The translations under genes were made by a program, and so were the position numbers. Below the pieces are notes generated by a model. The model made no database searches. It saw only the letters and a program-made list of their open reading frames with translations, and was not told the origin of the DNA. 64,000 nucleotides of DNA, taken from Rutpela maculata. Its lineage: Eukaryota > Arthropoda > Insecta > Coleoptera > Cerambycidae. The stretch's first letter is position 1. Every line of letters begins with the position of its first letter. Of this stretch, positions 1-10,690 are shown piece by piece. Location: contig OW386291.2 in assembly GCA_936432065.2 (NCBI GenBank), positions 103,667,823 to 103,731,822 on the forward strand, read 5' to 3'.

Positions 1-561
1 CATAACAAAACCATGAAGGAACATCTTTCTAAGGTGGTTCATAAAGATCAGCGAGATTGGGATCGTCACTTGCCGTTCTTCCTCATGGCGTACAGGGCTG
101 CCATCCATGAGACTACGAAACAGACACCGGCTTGTGTGGTATTTGGACATGAAATCAGACTGCCGTGTGACTTGATGTTTGGAACTCCAGGCAGGGAGCC
201 ACTCTCAGTGAACAATTATGCAGATGAGATTAGAGAGCGGTTAAGAAATATCCATGAATTGGTTCGAGGCCAAATCACTATAGCCAGTGACCGAATGAAA
301 GCTCGTTATGACCGTAAGTCCAGTTCAGGAGGATTCAAGGTGGGAGATCTGGTTTGGCTGTACAATCCTCAAAGAAAGAAAGGGAAGTCCCCGAAGCTTC
401 AACCGCCTTGGGAAGGACCATACTCTGTCATCACCCGAATCAATGACGTTGTGTATCGAATTCAACGAAGCAAAAAGTCCAAGATGAAGATCGTACATCT
501 AGACAGACTGGCGAAGTATGTGAAAGAGGCTGAATTGCCTGACCGGGACGTTCAGGCTTAA
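1..561 (+). CDS. Ty3/gypsy integrase, C-terminal part (partial at left edge)
   Basis: An open frame enters from the left edge and ends in TAA at 559-561. It carries the end of an LTR-retrotransposon integrase: the region after the catalytic core (LPFFLMAYRAAIHETT, then TPACVVFGHEIRLPCDL), followed by the C-terminal SH3-like module (FKVGDLVWLYNPQRKKGKSPKL, then PWEGPYSV and KMKIVHLDRLAKY). These motifs are typical of Ty3/gypsy pol, whose integrase inserts the cDNA copy into nuclear DNA. The zinc-binding region and the catalytic Asp/Glu residues lie left of the window. The frame is intact here and is followed at once by a polypurine tract and an LTR, so this is the 3' end of an element rather than a host gene. 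An internal methionine at base 13 is not a real start. No break is visible in the visible part, so the full element could be fairly young. Confidence 0.93.
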   Translation, partial: HNKTMKEHLSKVVHKDQRDWDRHLPFFLMAYRAAIHETTKQTPACVVFGHEIRLPCDLMFGTPGREPLSVNNYADEIRERLRNIHELVRGQITIASDRMKARYDRKSSSGGFKVGDLVWLYNPQRKKGKSPKLQPPWEGPYSVITRINDVVYRIQRSKKSKMKIVHLDRLAKYVKEAELPDRDVQA

Positions 562-572
562 GGAGGGGGCAG

Positions 573-897
573 TGTAATATGTTGCAACCCCATAAAATTT
601 AAGGTTATGTTGGTTACATGATGCACTGTAGTAGGCACAGAATCAATAGTTCGATGTCTGTCTGAATGTAGTAGATTTGCACCTACCAGAGAAAGAACTT
701 ACTAGAAGGTCCTGGAGTGTTGACAAATCTGTTCTGGAACTGTCTAGAGTATGGTGACGTCATCAGAGAAGCTTCGAAATCTGTCATCTTTAGGTATATA
801 AAGCATGGAGTAAAGCAGAGTAAAAAGTTCAGTTTAGATAGCAAGAGTAGTAAGATCAGAACAACAGAGAGTAAAGTAGTACACAGTGTGTACTACT
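573..897 (+). repeat. 3' LTR of the gypsy element, truncated
   Basis: A purine tract (AGGAGGGGGCA, 561-571) is the expected plus-strand primer, and the LTR begins TGTAATATG directly after it. A TATA box (TATATAAA, 795-802) lies about 220 bp in. The LTR resembles the solo LTR at 53.6-54.1 kb around the TATA region, both reading CATCTTT.GGTATA then GGCATGGAG or AGCATGGAG. No clean CA end or poly(A) signal follows; a short palindrome (AAAGTAGTACAC / GTGTACTACTTT, about 873-896) marks the junction with the unrelated coding remnant downstream. The right boundary is approximate. Confidence 0.75.
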
Positions 898-898
898 T

Positions 899-1727
899 TA
901 CAGATAATCACATTCCTATCATCATGCTGGGAAACGTAGGAAATAAAGAACGATTTTTATATCTAAATGATTTGTATTCAGCACTTGGCGACGACTTGTG
1001 GAACGCATTGCCCGTTTTCCACGGTTTCGCGAGATGTGATTTTAATCCCGTATTTTTCAAGAAAGGAAAAAGAAGCCTTTTACTATATTAAGAAAAGATC
1101 AAGAGTTTATTGAAGCATTTAAAAGTTTGAATAATTTACCAGAGGAGAACCTAAATAATGTCGTTAACATAATGGAGAAGTTTGTTTGCACGATGTATGG
1201 GTTTAAAGCTATAAAAAACGTCAATGATGCTCGTGTAGCTACCTTCACTGAGGTGTATAAATTTAGTGAAAATGATAACGAATTTCGGTTACCAGACAAA
1301 AATTTTGATGCATCTCTCTCACCTTCATCGAAATCGGAATTTATACAGCACGTTTTAATAACTGTGTATGTATGTATACGATTTGGAACAACGCACACAA
1401 ACAAGTGCCATCTACATTAGATCCCTTGGTTATGGGTGACAGTTTGAGGAAAACAAATTTAACTTGCAAGTGGTTTGATGGAGATCAATTACCTCCATAA
1501 GTGGAAATGATTGTCCGAGATGCCGAAAATACTGAAGGTATTATATCATTTGAGCTTTTCACTTTTCATCCTATTATAATCTTAATCGATTTTTTATAAA
1601 TAATAATTTTTTTTTTTTAGATGCGAGTGACAAAGAGAAAAATGATCTTTCACCCACTAAGCATCAAGAGAGTGATGAGTTGGATGAAAATGAGAATGAG
1701 GAAGATCTGTTATCGAAAGCCGAATAA
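899..1727 (+). pseudogene. Uncharacterised arthropod gene family, C-terminal fragment, two exons, broken
   Basis: The first part reads LGNVGNKERFLYLNDLY, then LWNALPVFHGFARCDFNPVF and FKKGKRS. From memory this matches a high-copy, uncharacterised family of arthropods and cnidarians whose hallmark is an 'aLPalHafTGCD...FfkKGK' motif; here the T of TGCD has changed. A frameshift near 1080 moves the reading to the frame containing DQEFIEAFKSLNNLPEENL. A further frameshift near 1390 and an in-frame TAA at 1498-1500 confirm decay. The last stretch has a readable intron (GT at 1538, TTTTTTTAG ending at 1620). Joining 1537 to 1621 gives an acidic tail rich in D, E and S that ends in TAA at 1725-1727, as is usual for this family. 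Whether the family is host- or transposon-encoded is not known to me. A fragment of the preceding domain of the same family lies at 22.97-23.3 kb. The left junction with the LTR is approximate. Confidence 0.6.
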
Positions 1728-1896
1728 ATTTATTTTTATTTTCACTAAACTAAATAAATTTTCTGAGCAGATCATCCTGTATAATTTTGAAATGTGCGAA
1801 TGTATTAATTTGTATTCTCATAAAATAATGTATATTAATAATAAATTGAATATTTAATCAAATTAAAAAAAGAAACTCGGGAATGCCGCACGCACG

Positions 1897-2600
1897 TTTT
1901 CTAACATTAAGTTATCAATATCTATATTACTAATTAAATCTTTATGGCGAACTTTGAAATTCGGATATATGATAATATTCATACTAAGATTAATGATAAA
2001 CACAGTCAGCTGCAAGTATGTGGGTGGAAAAGTCGTCAGCTGATGCAAGAAAGGTGATGCGCGCTGCCCCGCAAGCGATGAACACTCAGCACTGTTCTGT
2101 GCCAGCTGACGGTTTTTCCACCCACATACTTGCAGCTGACTATGTTTTTCGTGAATCTCAGTATAAATATTGTCTTATACCCAAATTTTAAAGTTCGCCG
2201 AATAATTTAAATTTTTCATGTTTTTGAACCTGTTTGATCGATCAGCTGACAGTAAATCCACCGTCCCCCGTCCAGCTGACTATGTTCTACCTTCATTATG
2301 TAACATAATCTTCCCCTCATATAAGTGTTAGCATTCGCCGGATAGTTTTTTTTTCAATTTTTTTTACGTGTATTCAACCCTTTGACAGCTACCCCCACCG
2401 CTACCCAACCAGCTGACGGTCCATTCATTGCTAACTTATATAAGAATAATTCATTTTTCATATTGTCAAAGTTCTCCGGATAGTCAGTCATTTTATACAC
2501 GGGCTCCCGGTCTACATGCGGACCACTTGTCGGTAGAAAGCTACTCAGTCCCAAAAAATTAATTTTTAATTTATTTGTCCTTCCTACTAATAGTCGATTA
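1897..2600. repeat. CAGCTGAC repeat: diverged units around a head-to-head junction
   Basis: Two near-identical segments face each other: CAGCTGCAAGTATGTGGGTG near 2004-2023 and its complement ending GCAGCTGAC near 2136. Beyond them the similarity continues outward: AAGTTCGCCATAAA read backwards near 1945 pairs with AAGTTCGCCGAATAA near 2192. To the right the same unit repeats at roughly 130-160 bp spacing, marked by CAGCTGAC (about 2243, 2273, 2410) and by TTCGCCGGATAG or TTCTCCGGATAG (2333, 2474). It behaves like the end of a fold-back element or an inverted satellite. No ORF or terminal duplication was found. Confidence 0.6.
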
Positions 2601-3222
2601 GACCTATTTGAAATCATCCTGGCCGATATGTATTTATTGTACAGTTTCCTTTATAAAAATGATGACCCACGACCTTGTCAATTTATCTAAGCGATATAAC
2701 ATAATTCAAATAAATATTTACGCCGCCAAAATGCAATGTGATGTATTTTATGGGTACCAAATTTTACGAGACCACTCTAAAGCCGTAACGATTCCGTAGT
2801 TCAGTGGGTAGGTGAAACACGCTAGAATAAGGGTGGAATAGGGACGGCCGGATTCCTTTTTATCCACTTGATGTGTTTTTCTGCGTCAGACTGCGATAAG
2901 GGTCATCCAGGCATCCAAAACCCTATAACAGAGGGGTAATGTGACATTGCTGCTGTATGCCTCACGGACTTAACCCAGTTCGTGATAGATGGAGATTTTT
3001 TATTTCCTCTCAATGATCTAGAAGCAAAATCTTACATTCGAATCGTACAAATTGATATCCATTATTTCAATGACAAGTTCAGCATTTTTTTATACGTTGT
3101 TTATCCATGACCAGAAGGAAAATTAGTGCATCCATTGAACATAGTTTCTTACGATGAACTGCGCAACATGATATTCGTGCTGCTTTTATAAATGAGTACA
3201 TACGTTTTCCTAAAAACAAATA
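2601..3222. other. Unassigned sequence
   Basis: No coding similarity is seen. A weak tRNA A-box-like string (TAGTTCAGTGGG near 2798) is followed only by a poor B-box, so a degraded SINE is possible but not supported. Confidence 0.4.
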
Positions 3223-3714
3223 CCGGGTGCCCCATTATATTTCGACCCTTTTTAAACCTATATAGCTTTTGAGCTAGTTGGGGTAATGAAATTCTACTAA
3301 CTAATTTGACGTTTAAAAGTGATGTTGTCTTTTATTTCCTTACTCTATTTTGTGAATCATTATTTTTTTTTTCGTAGCATTTCGATAAAGTGCAGTATTC
3401 ACTTTAAAAGCTTATGAAACCATCACTCGGTATAATGTCCATGACAAATATGGACTTTTTGGAAAGGGGAAACAATGGGCTTTCCAACGGTGGAAAAATA
3501 TACAGGGTGTTACATTTGAAATAACATTGTTGCTCTATTCTCGAAAATACGCTATGTCATTTCCGGCTAAACCGGAAGTGAGCAAAAAAAGACGGATACT
3601 CAGGAAATAACTTATCAAAATTAGAAGAAGACTGGCAAAACCGCATTTAATTATCTCAACTAGTTCAAGAGTTATAGAGATTTAAAAAGGGTCAAAATAT
3701 AATGGGGCACCCTG
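3223..3714. mobile_element. Mariner-like MITE with TA duplication
   Basis: Inverted ends CCGGGTGCCCCATTATATTT and the matching right end ...AATGGGGCACCCTG are flanked by TA (3221-3222 and 3715-3716), as expected for the Tc1/mariner superfamily. Inside, ACAGGGTGTTACATTTGAAA and a CCGG..CCGGAAGTGA block near 3580 resemble the terminal modules of the larger element at 60.06-61.27 kb. No transposase is left; the length is about 490 bp. Confidence 0.8.
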
Positions 3715-3716
3715 TA

Positions 3717-5036
3717 GTCCCTTTGCGTACTTTGTCATTTGTAGATAGAGAAAGTAGTGGTGTCGTGCCAAATTCAATTCCAGAAATAGTAATAGATATT
3801 TTATGGCCAGAAAGTAGCAAAATTTATCCGATCCGGAAACCGTGTACCACAGATGATGTGCTATTATGCATCTGCTTGTAGGTGATATGTTTTTCTTTAA
3901 TATGATTCTTAGTAGAAAAATATAGAATATACAATCGATAGACCAGCAAGTGAAATATCCCATATTATATGTTTGTATATTTAGACTTTCCAGATATGTT
4001 AACCGACTTTGTAATCGTTTCCTCCTATTTTTAATTTTATAAACTGTTTCTTATTAGACAAATACGATGTTTATCACTTTAGTGTTATACCTGATAAACC
4101 ATATTTTTTTTGATTTGTTTTAATTGCATTCATACAGTATCGGAAGATTTTGGATTTGGGTGGCAGGCATAGTTCAACGGCTTGACAGACCGCCTACAAT
4201 AAAGGCGTGTACCAGTACTCTAGTAGAGGGAGCAAATAATGACGCGCGATCAGGAAAACACGTACATCATTGCTATTAAAAATTTCAGTACCATTTATTG
4301 TAGTTGGCTCTGTTCAGTATGGATAATATTATTATGTGCTTTAATAACTAAAATTATTTAACTCGTTATACTTTCAAAACGAGTCAAATAATTCTTTACA
4401 TTTCCCGCAGACAGAGCTGCCCACGTACATGTGGTGGGGAAAGCAGGTAGCACGAGTAGGATGTGTTATACGATAAAAAAGAATAGCCTAGTTGCTTCGT
4501 TCTCGCTTGCTCTCATTGCCGACCCAAATGAAACATTTTCTGACACCGTATAATCAAAGATGGCAGTTTCAATGCGAATACTACAAGTCTAATTATCGGA
4601 AAGCTGTCACCACTTTAAAGAAGAATTACTAAATATATTTTTAACTGATTTGAAAAAATGCCGTAGTTTAGCGAATTGTTAATTATAAAAGTCAAGAGTT
4701 CAACTATGTATTCAATATACCTTTTTGTGATTGATATGAAAATTTCGCCTTTTGAACTTTTTTGTTTTTTAAAGATTTAACAATACAAGCAGTTATTGCT
4801 TGGTTGTAAGTACGATTAATGATTTGTTATTTTCATGCATCAAACCTTGGCAGATTTATTACCACGTTGATAAAATAGCTATTTATATAACATGTATGTA
4901 GTGTGATTCTTTTTCGATAATAAGAATTTCTCATGTGTGAAAAAAGAAACATTTCACGCGAATTCCATAAAATATTTTCTCCACTCTCGAAATGATTACC
5001 AAAAAGTATTTGTATAAATTAAAATATAAATAATTT
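3717..5036. other. AT-rich unassigned sequence
   Basis: No gene was recognised. An isolated near-perfect stem (TTATTTAACTCGTT at about 4355 facing AACGAGTCAAATAA at about 4378) is the only structure noted. A tRNA-like string near 4165 (GCATAGTTCAACGG) lacks a convincing B-box. Confidence 0.4.
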
Positions 5037-5276
5037 GCTTTACACACTAGTGCATAAAGTATACGCACTACTTAATTTTAAATTAGTTAATCTTTTCAGA
5101 ATTTTAGAAGTATAAATGAAACTTCAATATGGTAAATAATTCGAGCTTTATTGTAAAATTAATAATTACGTTACCTTACTTACTTTAATTTAATTTAATT
5201 TTTAAACTTCTTAAAATAAGGTATGCTTATTACATATTTTCTCTTTTTACTTTACGCACTACAGAGTGTAAAGTAA
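5037..5276. mobile_element. Small inverted-repeat element (MITE-like)
   Basis: GCTTTACACACTAGTGCATA at 5037 is mirrored by TACGCACTACAGAGTGTAAAG ending near 5274 (one or two gaps), giving a 240-bp AT-rich element with ~25-bp imperfect ends. No internal ORF and no clear target duplication were seen. Confidence 0.5.
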
Positions 5277-5796
5277 CCACTTAGACATGATAGTGGAAAA
5301 AAATCATTTACAAAATTTATTATTTCTATGGGGTCTCCTTTCATATTAAAATAAGTGTTTTTATTACTTCCACATTCAGTGGAATTTTTGAAATTTTTTA
5401 TTGTTCAAATAGACTTAGAATGTCATAAAACGTCGATTGTTTAAATTTGAGCGAAAAATTAAATTATCTACTGAGTTGTTATTTTTACAGTAGTGTTTGT
5501 GTGTTAGTGTACTTTATATCTAGCTATAATATTTATATATAGCTCTAAAATTTTTTTGTTAGTGACATTAAGGTAATTAACCTAATTTCTTGTAGCGATA
5601 TTTTTCATAACCTCTATCAAACTCTTTACCTAAATTCAGGACAAATTTTATTCACCTGTATGTGAAATTTTGATTATATTCCACCTCACATTTTATCATT
5701 ACTTTTGTGGTGTAGACTACCTTTTATTCAGTGTAACTGAGTAAATGTGTTTATTTCACTCGTTAACTTAAATTTCAGTCGGTTATTGTGGTAACA

Positions 5797-6020
5797 TAAA
5801 CACATAAACACACACACACCACAGATAGTAGACAAATCCCCCCAAATCCAAAGCCAAGGCTGTCCGGAAGGGGGTTACACATTCGGAAAAACGCAGACAT
5901 ACATCCACACCCACCGGTGTTGTCAATACCGGGGCTGGGGGTCGAACCCAGAGCGCGGTAGCGAGTCGATCAGCGTATTCGCCACTCAATACACCTTAAC
6001 CGATTGAGCTACCGTGCCGG
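5797..6020 (-). repeat. tRNA-derived SINE, copy 1
   Basis: Read on the minus strand it begins GGCACGGTAGCTCAATCGG (RNA polymerase III A-box) and has GGTTCGACCCCCAGC (B-box) about 60 bp on. A body follows with TTCCGGACAGCCTTGGCTTT and GTCTACTATCTGTGGTGTG, then a CA-rich tail. GGTAACA occurs at both ends (5790-5796 and 6019-6025), a plausible 7-bp target duplication. Two more copies lie at 36.80-36.98 kb and 41.61-41.82 kb. Confidence 0.85.
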
Positions 6021-6025
6021 TAACA

Positions 6026-6688
6026 CTAAATAAATTTTGTCGTGCAGTGAAATAATATTAAATAAATATTGCTAGTTTCAGATATTAGGTAAAATAGTTT
6101 CACTTTCACTATTGCATAAATTTTTGTTGTCGAACAATTATCGCTAGAGCTTGACTAAGTCACATTTTACATTCTATCGTGTATCTAGATTCTTCCTTGA
6201 TCTACCGAACTAACCCAACCCTATATATTTTACACACTAACTTTAAATCTACCTTTGTCCAATTTTAAGTCGATATTAAATCGATACTATTATTACATTT
6301 TTGTTGTTTTAATACTTGTTTGTGCTGTAAATTTTCCTATTTCACGGCCCTTCTATAGGACCTGGCGCCCAAGAAATTTTTGAGTTTTGTGTATAGAAAA
6401 TTTACATTTTTGGCTATATGATCGAGGCCGTTTAGTAACCCTTATCCACGCCCTTGCCTCCTAAAAAAACTGACTAGCCGAAGCCTAGTCTATTTTGAGG
6501 TGGGCTTTAATTTTTTTGCTTACGTAACATCTCAGGCCACCCCAAGTGGATTAATTTATTTGGTCCGAAGTACCCTTTATTATGAGTGTCACGTGTGTGC
6601 TATAGTTGTTATATTTTATAGTCATTTAGAATTTTTATTTTGTGCTTTTTTAGTAATGTTTTTAATAAGGCGACAACCTGACACACGT
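6026..6688. other. Unassigned sequence
   Basis: AT-rich sequence with no recognised gene or repeat terminus. Confidence 0.4.
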
Positions 6689-6690
6689 TA

Positions 6691-7241
6691 GGCCCTGGAG
6701 GGCGCCTCATGGGCTATACCTGATGATGAATATTTTTCTCTTTTTTTTACGAAACGTAGTGGCACTTTTAACTAGAACATCTTAGACAGGAGTCATTTCT
6801 ATGTAAAACCGGGACACTTGATAGGACTTGACAATTCCAACCGTTTTCAACTGCCGCATAGATATCAAAAATTCTTTGAAAACAAACCCAATTCGAAAAG
6901 GAAAAATTGTATTTATTGAAAAGTGTGCTTTGGTGACTTCTTAGTTCTGTCAAAATGTGAAACTAATGAAATTGTACGTAAATGATAGAACTAAGATGTC
7001 ACCAAAGCACACTTTTCAATAAATACAATTTTTCCTTTTCAAATTGGGTTTGTTTTCAAAGAATTTTTGAGACCTATGAAGCAGTTTTCTCGAAAACGGT
7101 TGGAATTATCAAGTTCTATCAAGTGTACCTTTCTTACGTAGAAATGACTCCTGCACGAGATTCTCTAGTCAAAAGTGCCACTACGTAGAAAAAGTGAAAA
7201 AATATTCATCAGGAATAGCTCATGAGGCGTCCTCCACGGGC
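6691..7241. mobile_element. Palindromic fold-back MITE with TA duplication
   Basis: Two ~270-bp arms meet near 6965. The outer ends read GGCCCTGGAGGGCGCCTCAT and the complement of GCCCGTGGAGGACGCCTCAT, flanked by TA (6689-6690 and 7242-7243). The arms are highly similar throughout, so short ORFs in them appear twice in mirror image and are not genes. Confidence 0.85.
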
Positions 7242-7243
7242 TA

Positions 7244-8204
7244 GAATGATGTAATACATAAATTATTGTTTCTTAGCTTAAAAAATGGTTCCTTAGCAAA
7301 TTGGGAGAAGATCGGTCAAGAGGTAGTTGAGATATTGCAAAAAAAAAAAGAAAAACAATTACAATTTTGACACCCTGTATCTTTTTATCATCAATATTAC
7401 TATGGAACGGAAAGAAATAATGTTATGAGGCAGGTAAGAGAGGCCTAAGGTACGTGTCGCGTTCTGTTGGGGAATTGGAGCTTTTGATGTGATCTGACAT
7501 TGAAATAGTTTTCACAGCACCGAAATACTGTACAATAGACTTGCATTTCACCAACCAGGCTGGCATAATCTGAAGATTATTAAAACCACTTCAATAGAAA
7601 ACCGATAATCGAATCCGTCCACTTCTACATAAGAATTGAAACTATACTGTCCCACTAATAGATTTGATATGATACATTTTAATCAAAAATACATAAACGC
7701 TTAAAAATAGGAAACGTTATTCTTAATTAACGGTTATCAAGTTTACGTAGTTTCAAAATTCAACATAGTGTGCTTTCGAAAATTAACTTTCCACTTTGTT
7801 ATTATTTGTGGAAGCTGCAAACGTTCTACACAATCGCAAATTCAATTTAAGGCATAATACATCATCTTAAAAGAAGTTTGGCGATGTGAAAGGAACACAG
7901 AATTTGATGTATATGCATAAATATTACCTAGAATAATACAAACGAGTCGGTCATGCAGTGCAGCCGTCTGCTCAAGACGAGCAATATTAGATTATGGAAG
8001 ATGAGATATGCTCATGAAAATTCCTCACTACATACGGGTCGAAGCATTGTGAGTAGGCTTTCGCCAGGGGCGGTTCGTGCAATTGACTCAACAAATAAAG
8101 AAAGTTTTCTGACAAAATTTCAGAATTTAACATTTTCTTTACTTAACATAGGGTGTCTACAGGATGGCAAATATGTATATCAGCATAGTCACAAATTGAT
8201 TTAA
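7244..8204. other. Unassigned sequence
   Basis: No gene was recognised. ACACCCTGTATC near 7370 resembles a mariner-type end, but no partner was found. Confidence 0.4.
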
Positions 8205-8660
8205 AAAATGTAATAAATAAATAAATAATTTATTAATCCTGTAAGATCATACAAATTTGGTATAGGACAAGCCAAGTTACTATATCACGAATGAATACAA
8301 ATACATATAGAATAAAATTTACATAAGTATATAAAAACAAATATACGTACAAATAAATAAAAGTAACATATTGTCCAGGCAGTACAACACTATAGTCAAA
8401 CTTTCAGTAATTTAAGTATTCAGTTACATTATAAAAGGATTCTGATATCAAAAAATCCGTTACATGCTTTTTAAAACTTTTAATATTTTTTACACGTTTA
8501 AGATATTCTGGTAAGTTGATATAAATATGTATACCCATATATACAGGATTTCTTTCAAATACAGACAAGTTATGGCATGGTGTACATAGATTCTCTGCAC
8601 CTCTAGCATCATAAGTGTGATAACTGTTATTTTTAATAAACATTTCTTTATTATCACCAG
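8205..8660 (-). pseudogene. Non-LTR retrotransposon, C-terminal end and 3' tail (part 2 of a split element)
   Basis: On the minus strand, 8660 to 8404 encodes the region after the reverse transcriptase thumb of a jockey/CR1-type element: NNSYHTYDARGAENL, then LSVFERNPVYMGIHIYINLP and FKKHVTDFLISESFYNV. Elements of this kind usually end with such an Arg/His-Asn-rich stretch and a short 'FYsv.eyl' terminus. A 3' UTR follows down to about 8240 and a TTTA-type tail at 8212-8232. The upstream part of the same ORF is at 12126-14030, displaced by the gypsy element at 8661-12125. Roughly 20-30 codons are missing at the junction, so the insertion was accompanied or followed by a small deletion. Confidence 0.8.
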
Positions 8661-8735
8661 TCTTTCGTTTGTAGTTGATGTTAATAAATAATATGTGAAA
8701 AGGAGGTGCTCTTCATATTAAAACAAACCCCCACA
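8661..8735 (+). repeat. 5' LTR, truncated to its last 75 bp
   Basis: It matches 12051-12125 with one mismatch (AAGGAGG versus AAGTAGG) and ends CCCCCACA. Two bases later TGGCGTCCTAACGCG begins, the position of the tRNA primer-binding site; I cannot assign the tRNA. Confidence 0.82.
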
Positions 8736-8808
8736 ACTGGCGTCCTAACGCGTGCCCTGCGATTCACAGGTTAGTAATTAATTAGCAACTACAGTAGTAC
8801 GACAATAG

Positions 8809-9125
8809 AAAGAAAATATTTTCAGGACATTTCGTCTCGCGTCACATGTATTGACACTGTGTTGGCAGTTCTCTACGTAAAGAAAATATTTTCAGGACAT
8901 TTTCGTCTCGGTCACGTGTAGTGACACTGTATTATCAGTTCTCTACGCAAAGAAAATATTTTCAGGACATTTTCGTCTAGCGTCACGTGTATTGACACTG
9001 TCTTAGCAGTTCTCCATACGAGGAAAATATTTTAAGGACATTTTCGACTCATTTTCTATATATTGACGCTGTGCTAGTGGTTCTTTATAGAAATAAAATC
9101 TTTCAAAGACATTTTCGGTGCAGTG
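8809..9125 (+). repeat. 70-bp tandem repeat, about 4.5 units, in the gypsy leader
   Basis: Units begin AAAGAAAATATTTTCAGGAC at about 8809, 8879, 8949, 9019 and 9090. Each contains CGTCACRTGTATTGACACTG or a close variant. They lie between the primer-binding region and gag, where packaging or translation signals usually sit; any function is inference. Confidence 0.9.
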
Positions 9126-9239
9126 AAGCAGCGATTATTCGCTTTTTGGCTGAATTGAGTAGGTCACATTACTCGCGCGTTATGTCGTATGTTCTTGCGG
9201 TCCAGACGCGTCGTGTTAAGTTCCAATTCGTGCTCAACC

Positions 9240-10147
9240 ATGCCTGATCCTGAACCAACTGTTAACCAAGCGGTTATGACGACGGGAATGCTCCAAACTT
9301 TGCTAGCTAGCATAAGTTTAACCACACAGCCTACATAAAAGCAAGACGGGAACTTTTCTCGATTTTCTCTCTCATTTCAATGGAAACTCAAGTAATAATG
9401 TCGAAGCATTTATCGATTCCATTACTGTTTACAAAGAATGTGTCAACATTTCGGAAGAAAATCCTTTAAAATCTATGCTTCTATATGATAACGCGGCCAC
9501 CTGGTGGCAAGGTATCAAGTCATCGGTTACGACATTTCAAGATGCTCTCACAGTCTTACGGCATGCATATAGTTATGCCAAGCCTGCTTATCAAAATATA
9601 CCGAAAATTGTTCTCGACAGAGCAGAGCCAAGATGAAAATACTGACATATTCGTTAGCAAAGCTCGTGCTCTTCTAGCACACTTACCTTCTGAACCTGCT
9701 GTGCATGAAAGTATGCAGTTAGACATGGTATATAGTCTACTACATTATAAAATTCGAGAACGAGTTACTCGAAAGGAAATCAAAACTTTTAAGGGACTCA
9801 TAGAGGCTGCTCGAGTAGTAGAACAAACACTGTTCCAGAAGAAGAAAGCGTTAACTGCTCAGAGTAACACCAAACCAGTACAAGTAATCAAGAAATCGAA
9901 TCTTCAGTGTTCCTACTGTAAGATGTATGGTCACATTAAAGAAGAATGTCGTAAATTCGGTCAAAAGAAAACAGAAATTCCGACCAGTACTTTCGATTCT
10001 GATAGCACTAATCCCCAAGTCACATGTTTTGGATGTGGTGCTGTAGGTTATATCAGAAGTAACTGCCCCACATGTAAGAGTAAATTTGTAAACTTCAGGA
10101 AACCACGGCTGATTTTCGATACTACAGTATTTCAGGAGATGAGGTAA
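9240..10147 (+). pseudogene. gag of the gypsy element (broken)
   Basis: Gag is the structural protein that packages the element RNA. An ATG at 9240 opens MPDPEPTVNQAV, and a stop near 9337 plus frame changes split the rest. The matrix/capsid-like region follows (VEAFIDSITVYKECVNIS, AATWWQGIKSSVTTFQDAL). A separate open stretch, 9485-10147, carries FVSKARALLAHLPSEP, QLDMVYSLLHYKIRERV and then two zinc knuckles. The first, CSYCKMYGHIKEEC, is a canonical CX2CX4HX4C. The second, CFGCGAVGYIRSNC, has Tyr in place of the zinc-binding His. The layout matches insect Ty3/gypsy gags with two knuckles. The premature stop and shifted frames make it non-functional as it stands. Confidence 0.85.
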
Positions 10148-10690
10148 TATTACCATTAGTGTCTATCGAGATAGAGAATTTACACGGAATTGCCGTCCTC
10201 GATACAGAGGCCAAAACAAGTATGGCTGGAACCCAACTTGCTCAACTGCTTCTAAAGAAAAATATCCCTTATGAGACAAAAGCTTTACGCATGACCCTAG
10301 CAAGATGCAGATCGAATGCAAAGGTTAGTCTTGACTGAAATGTTTAACGTTAAGGTTAATGTCGGACCTGATTGTCGTACCGGACCATCCAAACGTTATT
10401 TGGTGTCGACTTTTTGCAAGACGCAAATATTATTGTGGACATGCCACGCAACTGTTGGTATTTTGCTAAGGAATTACTCACTCCTTACTCTTTCATAAAA
10501 GAGGCTAATATTAGCTCATCCTATAACACTATTGATGTGGTATCCTTACGAGATAATGAAGGTTCCTCTCTAATCAGTCTTGACATATCTAAACTTAATT
10601 CCACTTTACAAACATGTGAAGATATTTTCATAGCCAGCAATGAAGCCAACTCCATTCACGGAACATTGCATTATTTTAACTGATGATGTG
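10148..10690 (+). pseudogene. Aspartic protease region of gypsy pol (broken)
   Basis: IAVLDTEAKTSMAG near 10190-10235 is the retroviral-type protease active-site motif with the usual DTGA changed to DTEA, which would be expected to disable it. After a stop near 10335 and a frame change, LFGVDFLQDANIIVDMP (about 10390-10443) matches the 'LLGvDFL..a.iiiD' segment that ends such proteases. The linker to reverse transcriptase follows. Protease normally cuts the Gag-Pol precursor. At least two lesions separate it from the RT frame. Confidence 0.78.

Noticed and set aside
2795..2865. Possible tRNA-derived SINE head
   Set aside because: The A-box-like string has no adequate B-box and no second copy was seen.
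6768..7188. Two similar ORFs on opposite strands (61 and 68 codons)
   Set aside because: They are mirror images of the arms of the 6691-7241 palindrome, with no motif; an effect of the inverted repeat, not genes.
8809..9125. Possible CRISPR-like array
   Set aside because: Units are contiguous 70-bp tandem repeats without spacers, inside a gypsy leader, in eukaryotic DNA.
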